64,000 nt of DNA from Candidatus Limivivens intestinipullorum (GCA_018711185.1 DVIQ01000022.1:1-64000), one strand, 5' to 3'; counted from the stretch's first letter, positions 42,186 to 50,078 are shown. Program-made: numbers and translations. The notes: generated from the letters alone by a model not told the origin.

Positions 42186-42848
42186 ATGAATGCGTATAAA
42201 ATTATGATTGTTGACGACGAGCCGGACATTTTGGATGTCATGCTGCCGGATATGGACGGTTATGAGGTATGCAAACAAATCAGGCAATTCTCCCATTGCC
42301 CGATCCTGTTTCTTTCATCAAAAAATGATGAGGTGGACAAAATTCTCGGGCTGGCCGTAGGCGGTGACGACTATGTAACAAAACCGTTCAGTCCCAAAGA
42401 GGTTGCTTTCCGGGTGAAGGCCCAGCTGCGGCGGTCAGAGTACCGGCAGAGCGCGGATCCGCTTCACACAATTGCCATTGGAGCTCTGACGATTGATCCG
42501 GATTTGTTTCATCGCGCGGTAGGTAATCTTGTGATCAACGCGCTTATACACAATCCGCCGACCGCAAAGGTGATGGTATCTGTTCGGAAAGAGAAACAGG
42601 ATATTTGCATCGCCGTCCGTGACAACGGCATAGGTATAAGCGAGACGGAGCAGGCCAGACTTTTTACCCGGTATTATCGGGGAACAAACACAAAGGAAAA
42701 ACCGGAGGGCAGCGGACTGGGCCTCGCGATTGCGAGGCAGATCGTTGTGCTGCATGGAGGCGAGATTTCCGTTAAGAGTAAAATCGGTGAGGAAACCGAA
42801 TTTTCAATCCGGCTTCCGGGGCACGATACTTTTCACAGAGCCGACTGA
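42186..42848 (+). pseudogene. Chimeric remnant of a two-component system (receiver fused to kinase ATPase end)
   Basis: An uninterrupted 220-codon frame behind AAGGAGGG. Residues 1-16 are the start of an OmpR-type receiver (KIMIVDDEPDIL), and residue 17 onward continues from its phosphorylation site (DVMLPDMDGYEV), so about 35 residues are missing between them. The receiver then runs to about residue 108 (GDDYVTKPF is intact), but the winged-helix DNA-binding domain is absent. From about residue 109 the sequence is the end of a histidine kinase: HRAVGNLVINALIHN (N box), DNGIGI and GSGLGLAIA. Two in-frame deletions in a former regulator-kinase operon would explain this. The dimerisation helix and phospho-acceptor His are gone. 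It may be a dead remnant or an accidental hybrid; the lack of any stop codon is notable. Confidence 0.8.
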
Positions 42849-42889
42849 ACGTATGGCGGCAGTCAAAATTGTACGCTTTCTATAATAAA

Positions 42890-42955
42890 AAATACCCCTA
42901 GGTTCATCACTTCCCTTATGGTGGGAGGATTACTGCCAGGGGTATCCTTTCTTTG
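42890..42955. terminator. Terminator-like hairpin after the chimeric gene
   Basis: ATACCCCTAG and CAGGGGTAT form the outer stem, enclosing a smaller TTCCC/GGGAG hairpin; CCTTTCTTT follows. It also lies just past the 3' end of the minus-strand Uma2 gene. Confidence 0.6.
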
Positions 42956-42988
42956 TTTGCTCGCTGGGATCTGGGGGCTATTTTTCTT

Positions 42989-43534
42989 TTAAAGCACATC
43001 TGTAAGCTTGATGGTGAAGCCAGGATATATCGTGACCGGAATCTCATCGTCGAAGGAGAACATACCCGTTTGCTCTTCGCTGTGAAAAGCATACACTGTA
43101 ACCATTCTGGTCATGGGATTTACAATCCAGTATTCCCTTACGCCAGCGGTCCTATATCTTAGCAGCTTCGTCAGATAGTCCATGCACTGACTGGAAGGAG
43201 AGACAATTTCTATAATCCAATCCGGCGCGCCGTGGCAGCCCTTGTCGTCCAGCTTTGACGGGTCGCAGATCACCGATAAGTCTGGTTCAACATAGTTTAT
43301 AGCGTCTTTGTTGAGGAATACCGCAAATGGAGCTGGATATATTTCGCATAAACCACCTTTTTCAGCAATATAGTTTCCAATCGTTCTGTCAAAAAAATGC
43401 AGGATTTTCTGGTGCATTCTGCTCGGCGGAGCCATATAATAAATCTGACCGTCAATAAGCTCCGCCCTGGTTCCTTCCGGAAGTTTGTAAATATCTTCTA
43501 TGGTATAGGTATTCTCCTGTGGTAATGCCATCAT
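42989..43534 (-). CDS. Uma2-family (DUF820) protein, paralogue 1
   Basis: A 180-residue member of the Uma2/DUF820 family, which has a PD-(D/E)XK nuclease-like fold. The order of motifs is usual: LPEGTRAELIDGQIYYMAPPS, then YVEPDLSVIC (the active Asp), then APDWIIEIVSPSS (Glu and following strand) and YRTAGVREYWIVNP. Starts at 43534 and 43531 are both ATG. It is very similar to the next gene upstream (43619-44161), with which it forms a tandem pair on the same strand. Uma2 proteins are plentiful in cyanobacteria and some Firmicutes; their function is not known with certainty. Confidence 0.93.
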   Translation of the reverse strand: MMALPQENTYTIEDIYKLPEGTRAELIDGQIYYMAPPSRMHQKILHFFDRTIGNYIAEKGGLCEIYPAPFAVFLNKDAINYVEPDLSVICDPSKLDDKGCHGAPDWIIEIVSPSSQCMDYLTKLLRYRTAGVREYWIVNPMTRMVTVYAFHSEEQTGMFSFDDEIPVTIYPGFTIKLTDVL

Positions 43535-43562
43535 ATCACATCCTTTCGCAGCATTAAAGTCC

Positions 43563-43620
43563 CTTTATTCCCGCGTGCACCGACCGAAACGGAGTGTAGA
43601 AAGCCGCGAGGTTTTTGACT
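43563..43620 (+). repeat. Deletion derivative of the 185-bp repeat between the two Uma2 genes
   Basis: TTATTCCCGCG, then CACCGACCGAAACGGAGTGT and GCCGCGAGG, then TTTTTGAC: the ends and one internal block of family C, with two internal deletions. The last two bases overlap the stop codon of the second Uma2 gene. Confidence 0.7.
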
Positions 43621-44161
43621 AAAGCATATCTGCAATCTTGATAGTAAAATCTGGATATATCGTAACCGGAATCTCATCATCGAAAGAGAACATACCTGTT
43701 TGTCTTTCATTTTGAAAATCAAACACATTGACTGTTCTGGTTACGGGATTAACAATCCAGTATTCCTGAACACCGGCAGTGCGGTATTTAAAAAGTTTAA
43801 TCCCGTAGTCCATGGACTGAGTACTGGGAGAAGTGATCTCGATAATCCAGTCCGGCGCGCCCTCGCAGCCGCGATCAGAGAGCTTCCCTTTATCGCAGAT
43901 TATGCTGATATCCGGTTCTACCCATGTCCGATCATTTCCGGTGAGATTTACAGCAAATGGAGCCGGATAGACTTCACAAGATCCTTTCTGCGCTTTGATA
44001 TATTCGCGTATGGTTCCAGATAATTCCATTAATATTTTTTGATGGATACGGCTTGGCGGAGCCATATCATAGAGCTGATCATCTATAAGCTCCGCACGCT
44101 TGCCCTCTGGAAGGTTCCAGTAATCATCGGCAGTATATTTTTTCACCTGTGGCAGTGCCAT
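43619..44161 (-). CDS. Uma2-family (DUF820) protein, paralogue 2
   Basis: A 180-residue paralogue of the preceding protein with the same motif order (LPEGKRAELIDDQLYDMAPPS, WVEPDISIIC, APDWIIEITSPST, YRTAGVQEYWIVNP). A GTG/ATG further upstream is in frame (44179), but ATG 44161 matches the start of the other copy (MALPQ) and follows AAAGGATG. The two share well over half their residues by eye, so they look like a local tandem duplication that then diverged. The gap between them holds a shortened copy of the 185-bp repeat. Confidence 0.93.
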   Translation of the reverse strand: MALPQVKKYTADDYWNLPEGKRAELIDDQLYDMAPPSRIHQKILMELSGTIREYIKAQKGSCEVYPAPFAVNLTGNDRTWVEPDISIICDKGKLSDRGCEGAPDWIIEITSPSTQSMDYGIKLFKYRTAGVQEYWIVNPVTRTVNVFDFQNERQTGMFSFDDEIPVTIYPDFTIKIADML

Positions 44162-44290
44162 AGTATCACATCCTTTCAAATATTTGAGAATTTTATCACA
44201 ACTTAAATGTGTATGTGCTTCTTACTTTTGAGAATCATACTATAGACAAGAAAAAAAATCAAGTAAATTCAAATAATCAGCAAAATAACA

Positions 44291-44414
44291 GTAACAGTTC
44301 AGCCCAGGTCTGCGCAGACCGTAAGAATATGATTCAGGAGTGCGAAAATCCCATCGCCGAAGGCGATTTCAAATGGATTTTTGCAGTTACGGTTCAGCAA
44401 AGCTGAACGGTTAC
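44291..44414 (+). mobile_element. GTAAC-type MITE, copy A6 (124 bp)
   Basis: Ends are GTAACAGTTCAGCC and AGCTGAACGGTTAC. About 11 bases of the first hairpin are missing (GTCTGCGCAGACC is left). No target duplication is seen. Confidence 0.85.
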
Positions 44415-44626
44415 ATGAATTTGTTCGATTGATGACCTGTGAGGTTGTCCTGGCGCTGCTTCTGCTTCCGCTTGCACGGATTGGATTTCAGAAGCATCAG
44501 GTTTCGTAGGAGGTGAAAGGTCACAGATCTGGGCTAAACCAAAAGGAGTACCGTTCCATACAGTTTCTATTGACAAAATAGCTAATTTCTAACATAATTA
44601 AATTAGTTAAAAAAGGAGGTGCTGAT

Positions 44627-44869
44627 ATGGATTTTGCGGTGGCGACTGCAACGGAAATGCAGAATAATTTCGGAAGGTACCTGAATCTTGTGATGTCAGG
44701 ACACGAGGTTATCGTGACGAAAAATGGGCGTGAGGTAGGCCGCTTTATCCCGAAGGACGCGGCGGTTTCTTATCTGACAGATTCTTTGACGGGAATACTG
44801 AAACGAGATTATGACCTGGATGAGACAAAATCAGAAAGGCTGGCTGAAAAACATGGTTCTGCTGATTGA
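44627..44869 (+). CDS. Phd/YefM-family antitoxin
   Basis: An 80-residue protein. The N-terminal part (ATATEMQNNFGRYLNLVMSGHEVIVTKNGREVGRFIP) is the standard Phd/YefM DNA-binding and dimer domain. The short C-terminal tail would wrap the toxin. It follows AAAGGAGG by 7 bases and overlaps the PIN-domain toxin gene by 17 bp in another frame, the normal arrangement for a type II toxin-antitoxin pair. It would neutralise the toxin and repress the operon; the promoter is probably in the AT-rich TTGACAAAATAGCTAATTTC stretch just upstream. Confidence 0.93.
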   Translation: MDFAVATATEMQNNFGRYLNLVMSGHEVIVTKNGREVGRFIPKDAAVSYLTDSLTGILKRDYDLDETKSERLAEKHGSAD

Positions 44870-45260
44870 CACAAATGTCATCCTGGATGTCCTTGCGAAC
44901 CGGACTGATTTTGTCAAAGATTCCTCAATGGTTTGGAAACTTTGCGAGACGGAGAGGGCTAAGGGATATGTATCTGCGCTGACCTTTGCAAATGTGGTTT
45001 ATATCCTTCGCAAGGAATTGGATCCGGAAAAGATTGGGGAAGTATATCGAAAGCTGCGCCTGATTTTTGAGTTTACGGATCTAAGCGTGTCGGACCTGAC
45101 CCGGGCAGCAGAGATGAACTGGAAAGATTTTGAGGATGCGGTTCAAAGTGCTGCCGCAGAGCGGATCCACGCCGATTATATTATCACGAGAAACGTCAGA
45201 GACTTTTCAGAAAGTAAAGTGATGGCATTTACTCCTTCGGAATTGCTTGAGCGGATTTAA
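44853..45260 (+). CDS. PIN-domain toxin (VapC-like)
   Basis: A 135-residue PIN-domain ribonuclease. Acidic residues of the active site are visible in LLIDTNVILDVL (Asp near residue 5), in the middle (WKDFEDAVQSAAAE) and near the end (ADYIITRNVRDF). The frame is open from 44811, but ATG 44853 directly precedes the conserved opening strand. It overlaps the antitoxin gene by 17 bp and is co-translated with it. Toxins of this class cleave tRNA or rRNA when the antitoxin is lost. Confidence 0.93.
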   Translation: MVLLIDTNVILDVLANRTDFVKDSSMVWKLCETERAKGYVSALTFANVVYILRKELDPEKIGEVYRKLRLIFEFTDLSVSDLTRAAEMNWKDFEDAVQSAAAERIHADYIITRNVRDFSESKVMAFTPSELLERI

Positions 45261-45391
45261 CCTCTGGAATTATCCAAAGAACGGGGACGAGACGTTGCCA
45301 GAGTTCGGCTATTCGGGCAGGAGAAGCGGTGTATTCTGAAGAAGGCTATGATCCGAAATGATCGGTGTATCTATGAAGGTATGGAACAATT

Positions 45392-45979
45392 ATGAAAGAT
45401 TTTATATTTATTATCGGAGCAAGCGGTATAGGAAAGTCTACCTTAGCGAAAGGACTGTTAGAACATTATAAAACGACATGTGTAGAACAATGGATGGTGC
45501 CGGAATTTTATACGCGCGATGGAATAGAAGCGATGACAGGCGAGCTGGAAGAAAGAACCTGCTGGGAAATTCAGACAGCAATGCTTTTTGCTTTTAATAG
45601 GCTGGGATATAAAAATGTGGTTGCTTCTGATATAGACGACCTTCGAACAGGAGACATTCCGATTATCTTTAAAGGGTATGATTTTATTACGTTGAAATTG
45701 GTATGCCATGATATTGTACAATTGGAAAATCAAATGAAAAACCGTCCAAATGGCGGGCTCAGAGATTATGAACTGCAGCGAAAGATGAATGAAAAGAATT
45801 TGCAGCGGCCATTGCTCATAAATGAAAGAGAAATCGATATTACCGGGCTCTATGAGAATGATGTGCTGCAGAAAGCGATTGACTGTATTGAAAAGTCGGA
45901 ATCTCTATTAGAATACGATTATAAAAAACCGCCGAAAGAACTGTTTTACTCCTGGGTTTTTGGCAGCGGACTCAGATAA
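45392..45979 (+). CDS. P-loop (AAA-type) nucleotide-binding protein
   Basis: A 195-residue protein with a P-loop at residues 8-15 (GASGIGKST) and an overall layout like small kinases of the adenylate/shikimate kind: a helix after the P-loop, VVASDID near residue 72 (a possible acidic partner strand) and LENQMKNRPNGGLRDYELQRKMNEKN as a basic lid-like helix. I do not recognise a specific function. It stands alone on the plus strand behind a weak ribosome binding site, in a lower-GC part of the accessory stretch. A kinase for a small molecule or an RNA-repair role are possibilities only. Confidence 0.75.
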   Translation: MKDFIFIIGASGIGKSTLAKGLLEHYKTTCVEQWMVPEFYTRDGIEAMTGELEERTCWEIQTAMLFAFNRLGYKNVVASDIDDLRTGDIPIIFKGYDFITLKLVCHDIVQLENQMKNRPNGGLRDYELQRKMNEKNLQRPLLINEREIDITGLYENDVLQKAIDCIEKSESLLEYDYKKPPKELFYSWVFGSGLR

Positions 45980-46243
45980 AGGACTGAAAATCAAGATTGA
46001 TGCAGGGCTGAGAATGTGCTAAACTGTATTCGTCTCAGATTATCGCACCAGACGGAAAGAAGTGATTTGTATGTGTATCAACACCAAAAAGAAAAACCAA
46101 GCGTTTCTCCATGCAAAGCCAGTAGATTGCGACGGTTGCATGGAGTAAAATGCCGCAAAAGCAACAGGGAAGCATGACTTAACTGCTATTCGCAAAAAAT
46201 GCTGGCTTTGCAGCTTGACGATCACATCAAGGAGGAAGCCCGC
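45980..46243 (+). other. Gap before the CD3324-like gene, with an inverted repeat
   Basis: No convincing gene. CTCCATGCAA (46107-46116) and TTGCATGGAG (46136-46145) are perfect inverted repeats 19 bp apart and could fold as RNA or bind a regulator. Confidence 0.4.
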
Positions 46244-46507
46244 ATGAAATATCTCAATGCACAAGTTATTCTTCCGGACGCATTGGTAAAAGAGCTGCAA
46301 AACTATGTTCAAGGCGGATATATCTATGTTCCGGTCAAACAGGAGCAGCAGAAGCGCTGGGGAGAAGTTTCCGGCTATCGGCAGGAATTAGCGCAGCGCA
46401 ATCAACAGATAAAAGAGGAATATCAAAGCGGTATTTCCATGGAGTGTCTGTCTGAAAAATATTGCTTATCTTTATATGCTGTTCGGAAAATCATATATCA
46501 AAAGTAA
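46244..46507 (+). CDS. Small CD3324-family protein with a helix-turn-helix-like end
   Basis: An 87-residue protein. MKYLNAQVILPDALVKELQNYVQGGYIYVP is typical of a small family found in clostridia (CD3324 family), and the end (YQSGISMECLSEKYCLSLYAVRKIIYQK) looks like a resolvase-type helix-turn-helix. ATG 46244 follows AAGGAGGA by 8 bases; an upstream in-frame ATG (46199) is less likely. The function is unknown, although DNA binding is suggested by the C-terminus. A terminator follows. Confidence 0.85.
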   Translation: MKYLNAQVILPDALVKELQNYVQGGYIYVPVKQEQQKRWGEVSGYRQELAQRNQQIKEEYQSGISMECLSEKYCLSLYAVRKIIYQK

Positions 46508-46512
46508 CGGTA

Positions 46513-46542
46513 AGGGGCTGCCAGGCGCAGCCTCCTTTTTTA
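46513..46542 (+). terminator. Terminator of the CD3324-like gene
   Basis: GGCTGC and GCAGCC pair around CAGGC with further G/C pairing outside, followed by CCTTTTTT. Confidence 0.8.
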
Positions 46543-46629
46543 TACCAATCCTTTCGGTATCATACGGTGTATGGAATGTCTGAGGGAATGCCTGTAAACT
46601 AAAACTGCACTTTATGAAAGGAGACTGCG

Positions 46630-47334
46630 ATGTGTACCAGATTCGTTTTTCGCGGAAGAAATATAATAACAGGCTTTAATTTTGATATCGACCTTTCGGT
46701 ATGGACGCATAAAGTAATGAAAGAAAAAGAGCGTTTCTATATCGGGATTTTGCGGCCAGACGGAACCTATCATTCTTATCATGGAGTGAATCGAAACGGA
46801 AATGCGGGAACACTGTTATATGTGCATGGCAATTCTGCCGGAGTGTATCAGGAAGGCGATACCTGTATGACGATTGCGGACTTGACAGAGCAGTTTATCA
46901 AGGCTCAGATTTCCTTTGATGAGGTCCTTCAAATTGTTAAATCAAAGAAAATCGTTTATGCGCCGGACGCTACTATGCAGGCAATGCTGTCCGATGTCCA
47001 TGGACGCACCTTGGTAATTGAGCCGGGAATTGGTTATCGGGAAGAACAGGGCCGCTATTCTTTGATAACAAATTATTCTCTGATAAAGCCAGAGAGTACG
47101 AAAGACTTTATTGTACCGGGCGATCACCGGTATGAGGTGGCTTTGCGGCTGTTGGATAGCTACAAAAAGGAACTTTCCGTTTCCGACGCGTTTGCCTTGC
47201 TTCACACTGTCCGGCAGGAAGGGGCGTGGGCGACCAGGGTTTCCTTTGTTTATTCCGTAAATGAGCGGACCGTGTATTACATTGAAAATAATGATTTTAA
47301 GAATATAAGGAAATTTACTTTTCCGGTTGTCTAA
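46630..47334 (+). CDS. Ntn-hydrolase, choloylglycine hydrolase/penicillin acyltransferase-like
   Basis: A 234-residue protein starting MCTRFVFRG: Cys2 would become the N-terminal nucleophile after Met is removed, as in conjugated bile acid hydrolases and penicillin V acylases. GFNFDIDL, a central LYVHGNSAGVYQEGD, and LVIEPGIGY follow in the family's order, but at 234 residues it is shorter than the usual 315-340 residue bile salt hydrolases and lacks some middle parts. Linear amides such as acyl-homoserine or acylated amino acids are equally possible substrates. It follows GAAAGGAG and is 16 bp before the vat-like gene, so the two may form an operon. Confidence 0.75.
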   Translation: MCTRFVFRGRNIITGFNFDIDLSVWTHKVMKEKERFYIGILRPDGTYHSYHGVNRNGNAGTLLYVHGNSAGVYQEGDTCMTIADLTEQFIKAQISFDEVLQIVKSKKIVYAPDATMQAMLSDVHGRTLVIEPGIGYREEQGRYSLITNYSLIKPESTKDFIVPGDHRYEVALRLLDSYKKELSVSDAFALLHTVRQEGAWATRVSFVYSVNERTVYYIENNDFKNIRKFTFPVV

Positions 47335-47350
47335 TCAGAAAGGAGCAGTC

Positions 47351-48121
47351 ATGCCACAGAAAATTTATCCCCGTTCGCAGGACAAAGAGACCGTCTATTT
47401 AAAAAATGTTGTCAGCAATCCCAACATTATCATGGGCGATTATACAATCTATAACGATTTTGTCAGAGAACCAAAGGACTTTGAAAAGAACAATGTTCTA
47501 TATCAGTATCCTGTCAATCAGGATAAACTGATAATCGGGAAGTTTGGTTACTATTCACAGCAGCCGCAAACACCTGCTGTTTGCGGCGTAAGAAGATGAT
47601 TCAGGTGTGAGCGGATTCCATTCGCAAAGCGAATTTTCAATGAATCCGCGATGTTGCTGTTCACGGACTGAAGGGCCGTGAATAGTAACAAGTTTTGTTC
47701 GATCGCCTGCGGGGCAAAATTCCTGCTCAATAGCGCGAATCACCGTTTGTCTTCGCTTTCTTCCTTCCCATTTCCCATATTTTATGAAGAGTGGAATTTG
47801 GATGTCAAGGACGTTGCAAACGCGTGGGATAACAAAGGCGATATTGTTATCGGAAATGACGTGTGGATTGGTTATGAAGCGGTTGTTTTAGCAGGCGTTA
47901 CGATTGGGGACGGCGCTGTTATCGGAGCCCGAGCCGTTGTCACAAAAGACGTTCCCCCATATACAATCGTCGGCGGTGTTCCGGCAAAGTTTATAAGAAA
48001 ACGTTTCCCCCAGGAAACGATTGATTCTCTGCTTAAAATCAAGTGGTGGAACTGGCCTGAAGAACGTATAAGGCAGCATATAACCGACATACAGTTAGGA
48101 AATATCGAACGCTTGGTTTAA
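47351..48121 (+). pseudogene. Vat-like xenobiotic acetyltransferase split by a MITE
   Basis: The first part (MPQKIYPRSQDK... to DKLIIGKF) and the last part ([16 protein letters not shown]... to the end) join exactly at GKF-CSI, the order found in streptogramin A acetyltransferases. The second part has the left-handed helix repeats ([33 protein letters not shown]) and the typical [11 protein letters not shown] end. Removing 47547-47689 and one target copy restores a full frame of about 209 residues. As it stands, translation from ATG 47351 runs into the element and stops near 47599 (about 82 residues). Downstream the frame is open and undamaged, so the insertion may be recent. Vat-type proteins acetylate streptogramin A; other hexapeptide acetyltransferases of this group act on other compounds. 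Confidence 0.9.
47547..47689 (+). mobile_element. MITE variant B (143 bp) inserted in the vat-like gene
   Basis: The ends GTTACTATTCAC and GTGAATAGTAAC are perfect 12-bp inverted repeats. The right flank is AAGTTTTG and the left flank AAGTTTG, an 8-bp target duplication that lost one T. The inside holds GCAAACACCTGCTGTTTGC, a TAAGAAGATGATTCAGGTGTG block shared with the type A elements, and a TTCGCAAAGCGAA hairpin. It has no coding capacity. Confidence 0.92.
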
Positions 48122-48123
48122 AC

Positions 48124-48202
48124 TGCCGCACTGCGGCAAAAGAAAAAGCCGTCGCGCAGCATCGGTTTTTCCTGTCTCAGGAGGGAGGCGTCCCTCCTGA
48201 GA
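48124..48202 (+). terminator. Hairpins and terminator after the vat-like gene
   Basis: TGCCGCA/TGCGGCA (48124-48138), AAAAAGCCG pairing with CGGTTTTT (48144-48170), and a perfect 12-bp stem TCTCAGGAGGGA/TCCCTCCTGAGA (48175-48202). The middle one with its T-run is the best terminator. Confidence 0.7.
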
Positions 48203-48213
48203 AGCTGCGAAAC

Positions 48214-48347
48214 GTAACAGTTCAGCCCAGGTCTGCGCACATGCTGCGCGGACCGTAAGAACGTGATTCAGGAGTGCAAAATCCCATCGCCGCAGGCGAT
48301 TTTAAATGGATTTTGCATGTAACGGTTCAGCAAGGCTGAACTGTTAC
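48214..48347 (+). mobile_element. GTAAC-type MITE, copy A7 (134 bp)
   Basis: Ends are GTAACAGTTCAGCC and GGCTGAACTGTTAC, a perfect 14-bp inverted repeat. Exact 8-bp duplications TGCGAAAC lie at 48206-48213 and 48348-48355. It is the best-preserved copy in the window. Confidence 0.95.
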
Positions 48348-48357
48348 TGCGAAACGG

Positions 48358-48542
48358 CTTTATTCCCGCGAGCAACGAGCCAAGCGGACATGCTTGCAGG
48401 TCCATTTGGCGGTGCTGTGTGCCGGTGGCACACGTTTAGCACCGACCGAAACGGAGTGTAGAACGCCGCGAGGGTCAAATACCCCGCAGCTCTGCTGCGC
48501 TGCAAGTTTGATGCCCCGTAGCTTGCTGCGGGGTTTTTGACT
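48358..48542 (+). repeat. 185-bp repeat (family C), full copy 2
   Basis: It is the same length as and almost the same sequence as the reverse complement of 2521-2705. It starts CTTTATTCCCGCG and ends with CCCCGTAGC/GCTGCGGGG followed by TTTTTGAC, a terminator-like hairpin. It contains the inverted pair GCCGGTGGCAC and several other short palindromes. It lies 40 bp past the 3' end of the minus-strand uxaB gene. Confidence 0.85.
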
Positions 48543-48581
48543 TTGAGAGTACGCCGCCGAATAGGCGGCGTGCATGCAGGT

Positions 48582-50078
48582 TTACTCTGCCTTATTCAGG
48601 CACTCCTCCATAACCGCGTAAGTTCCTTTCTCCTGAATCTCTGTCAGGTATCCGGCAACGGCCTTTTCAAAGCCCGGGATCTGGCTTAAATCCTCACCCC
48701 AGAAATCGGTATTCGTGCAGACTGCGTGAGCAAGGTCTGCCGGGGCATCGTCCTTGTGGGCCAGATAGAATTCCAGAACGGCCTTGTCATCGCTGATAGT
48801 GTACTCGTTGGTGCCGCGGCTGCCAACCAGGCCTTTGTCGTCTATCTTGGTTCCATGATAGAAAGCGATATAGAAAGCGAAGGAGGCGGTGATGCACTCC
48901 GGCAGCTTGCCGAATTTCTCCACGTAACCCTTCAGGGACGGCATAACTCTGGCTTTCCACTTGGAGGTGGAATTTAAGGAGATGGAGAGCAGGGCATGAT
49001 CCACAAAAGGATTGTTGAAACGCTCGGTTACAGCGGCCGCGAACTCCTTCAGCTCGGACTCCGGAAGGGTCAGGGTGGGGATGATCTCATCGTAGATGGT
49101 CTTATTCATGAAGCCGCAGATCACTTTGTCGTTCATGCAGTCCCGCACGATATCCTGGCCTGCCAGGTAAGCGCCCAGAACCATGGAGGTGTGCGCGCCG
49201 TTTAAGATGCGAACCTTGCGCTGCTTGTACGGCTTGTGGTCATCGCAGATGATAACGGGAAGACCGGCCTCCTCAAAGGGCAGCTCCTTTTTCAGGCTCT
49301 GGGGTCCTTCGATTACCCAGAATCCGAATACCTCTCCGGTGTCGATCAGATTGTCCTCATAGCCCAGCTCCTGGCAGATGGAAGCCGCCTCGTTTCTGGG
49401 ATAACCGGTAACGATACGGTCTACCAGAGTGGAGCAGAAGATATTTTCTTCTTTGATCCAGGTCTTGAACTCGTCGCCAAGCTCCCACTGATCGGCATAC
49501 TGAAGCACGCATTTCTCCAGCTCTTTGCCGTTGTTGTCGATGAGCTCGCAGGAGAGGATGATGAAGCCCTTTCCTTTTTCTTTGCCAAATTCCTGGAAAC
49601 GGCGGTACATGAACTGGGTCAGCTTTCCGGGATAGCTGGAAGCCGGAACATCCGTGAACTGGCAGGAAGGATCATAGACAATGCCTGCCTCTGTGGTGTT
49701 GCAGGCGATAAAGCGCAGGTCCGGATTCTTCGCGCAGTCCAGAACCGCGTCGTAATCCTTGTAGGGATTCAGGCAGCGGCTTACGCAGGAAATCACGCGC
49801 TTTGCGTTGACCTTCTGGCCGTTCTCAAAGCCGCGCAGGAACAGGGTGTAAAGGCCCTCCTGCTCATTGATCATATCCGCCAGGCCCGGCGCGATGGGCT
49901 GACAGAGCACAACCTTGGAGTTGAAGCCCACACGCTCATTCATCAGATCAATCCAATAGTCCACAAAGGCGCGGAGGAAATTTCCCTCGCCGAACTGAAG
50001 AACCCGCTCCGGGGCGTTTTCCAGAAGATACCCGTCATAATTCTGCTCCTTTAAGGTAGCGTAGCACAGCTTTTTCAT
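48582..50078 (-). CDS. uxaB: Tagaturonate reductase (altronate oxidoreductase)
   Basis: A 498-residue mannitol dehydrogenase-family protein. RVLQFGEGNFLRAFVDYWID is the N-terminal nucleotide-binding opening of UxaB, and RFIACNTTEAGIVYDP is a UxaB mark. The C-terminal domain contains the KVRILNGAHTSMVLGAYLAG block with the catalytic Lys/Asn/His. It reduces tagaturonate to altronate with NADH, the second step of galacturonate breakdown. It is the downstream gene of a uxaA-uxaB operon on the minus strand (152-bp gap), controlled from the promoter before uxaA. AAAGGAG precedes its start. Confidence 0.95.
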   Translation of the reverse strand: MKKLCYATLKEQNYDGYLLENAPERVLQFGEGNFLRAFVDYWIDLMNERVGFNSKVVLCQPIAPGLADMINEQEGLYTLFLRGFENGQKVNAKRVISCVSRCLNPYKDYDAVLDCAKNPDLRFIACNTTEAGIVYDPSCQFTDVPASSYPGKLTQFMYRRFQEFGKEKGKGFIILSCELIDNNGKELEKCVLQYADQWELGDEFKTWIKEENIFCSTLVDRIVTGYPRNEAASICQELGYEDNLIDTGEVFGFWVIEGPQSLKKELPFEEAGLPVIICDDHKPYKQRKVRILNGAHTSMVLGAYLAGQDIVRDCMNDKVICGFMNKTIYDEIIPTLTLPESELKEFAAAVTERFNNPFVDHALLSISLNSTSKWKARVMPSLKGYVEKFGKLPECITASFAFYIAFYHGTKIDDKGLVGSRGTNEYTISDDKAVLEFYLAHKDDAPADLAHAVCTNTDFWGEDLSQIPGFEKAVAGYLTEIQEKGTYAVMEECLNKAE

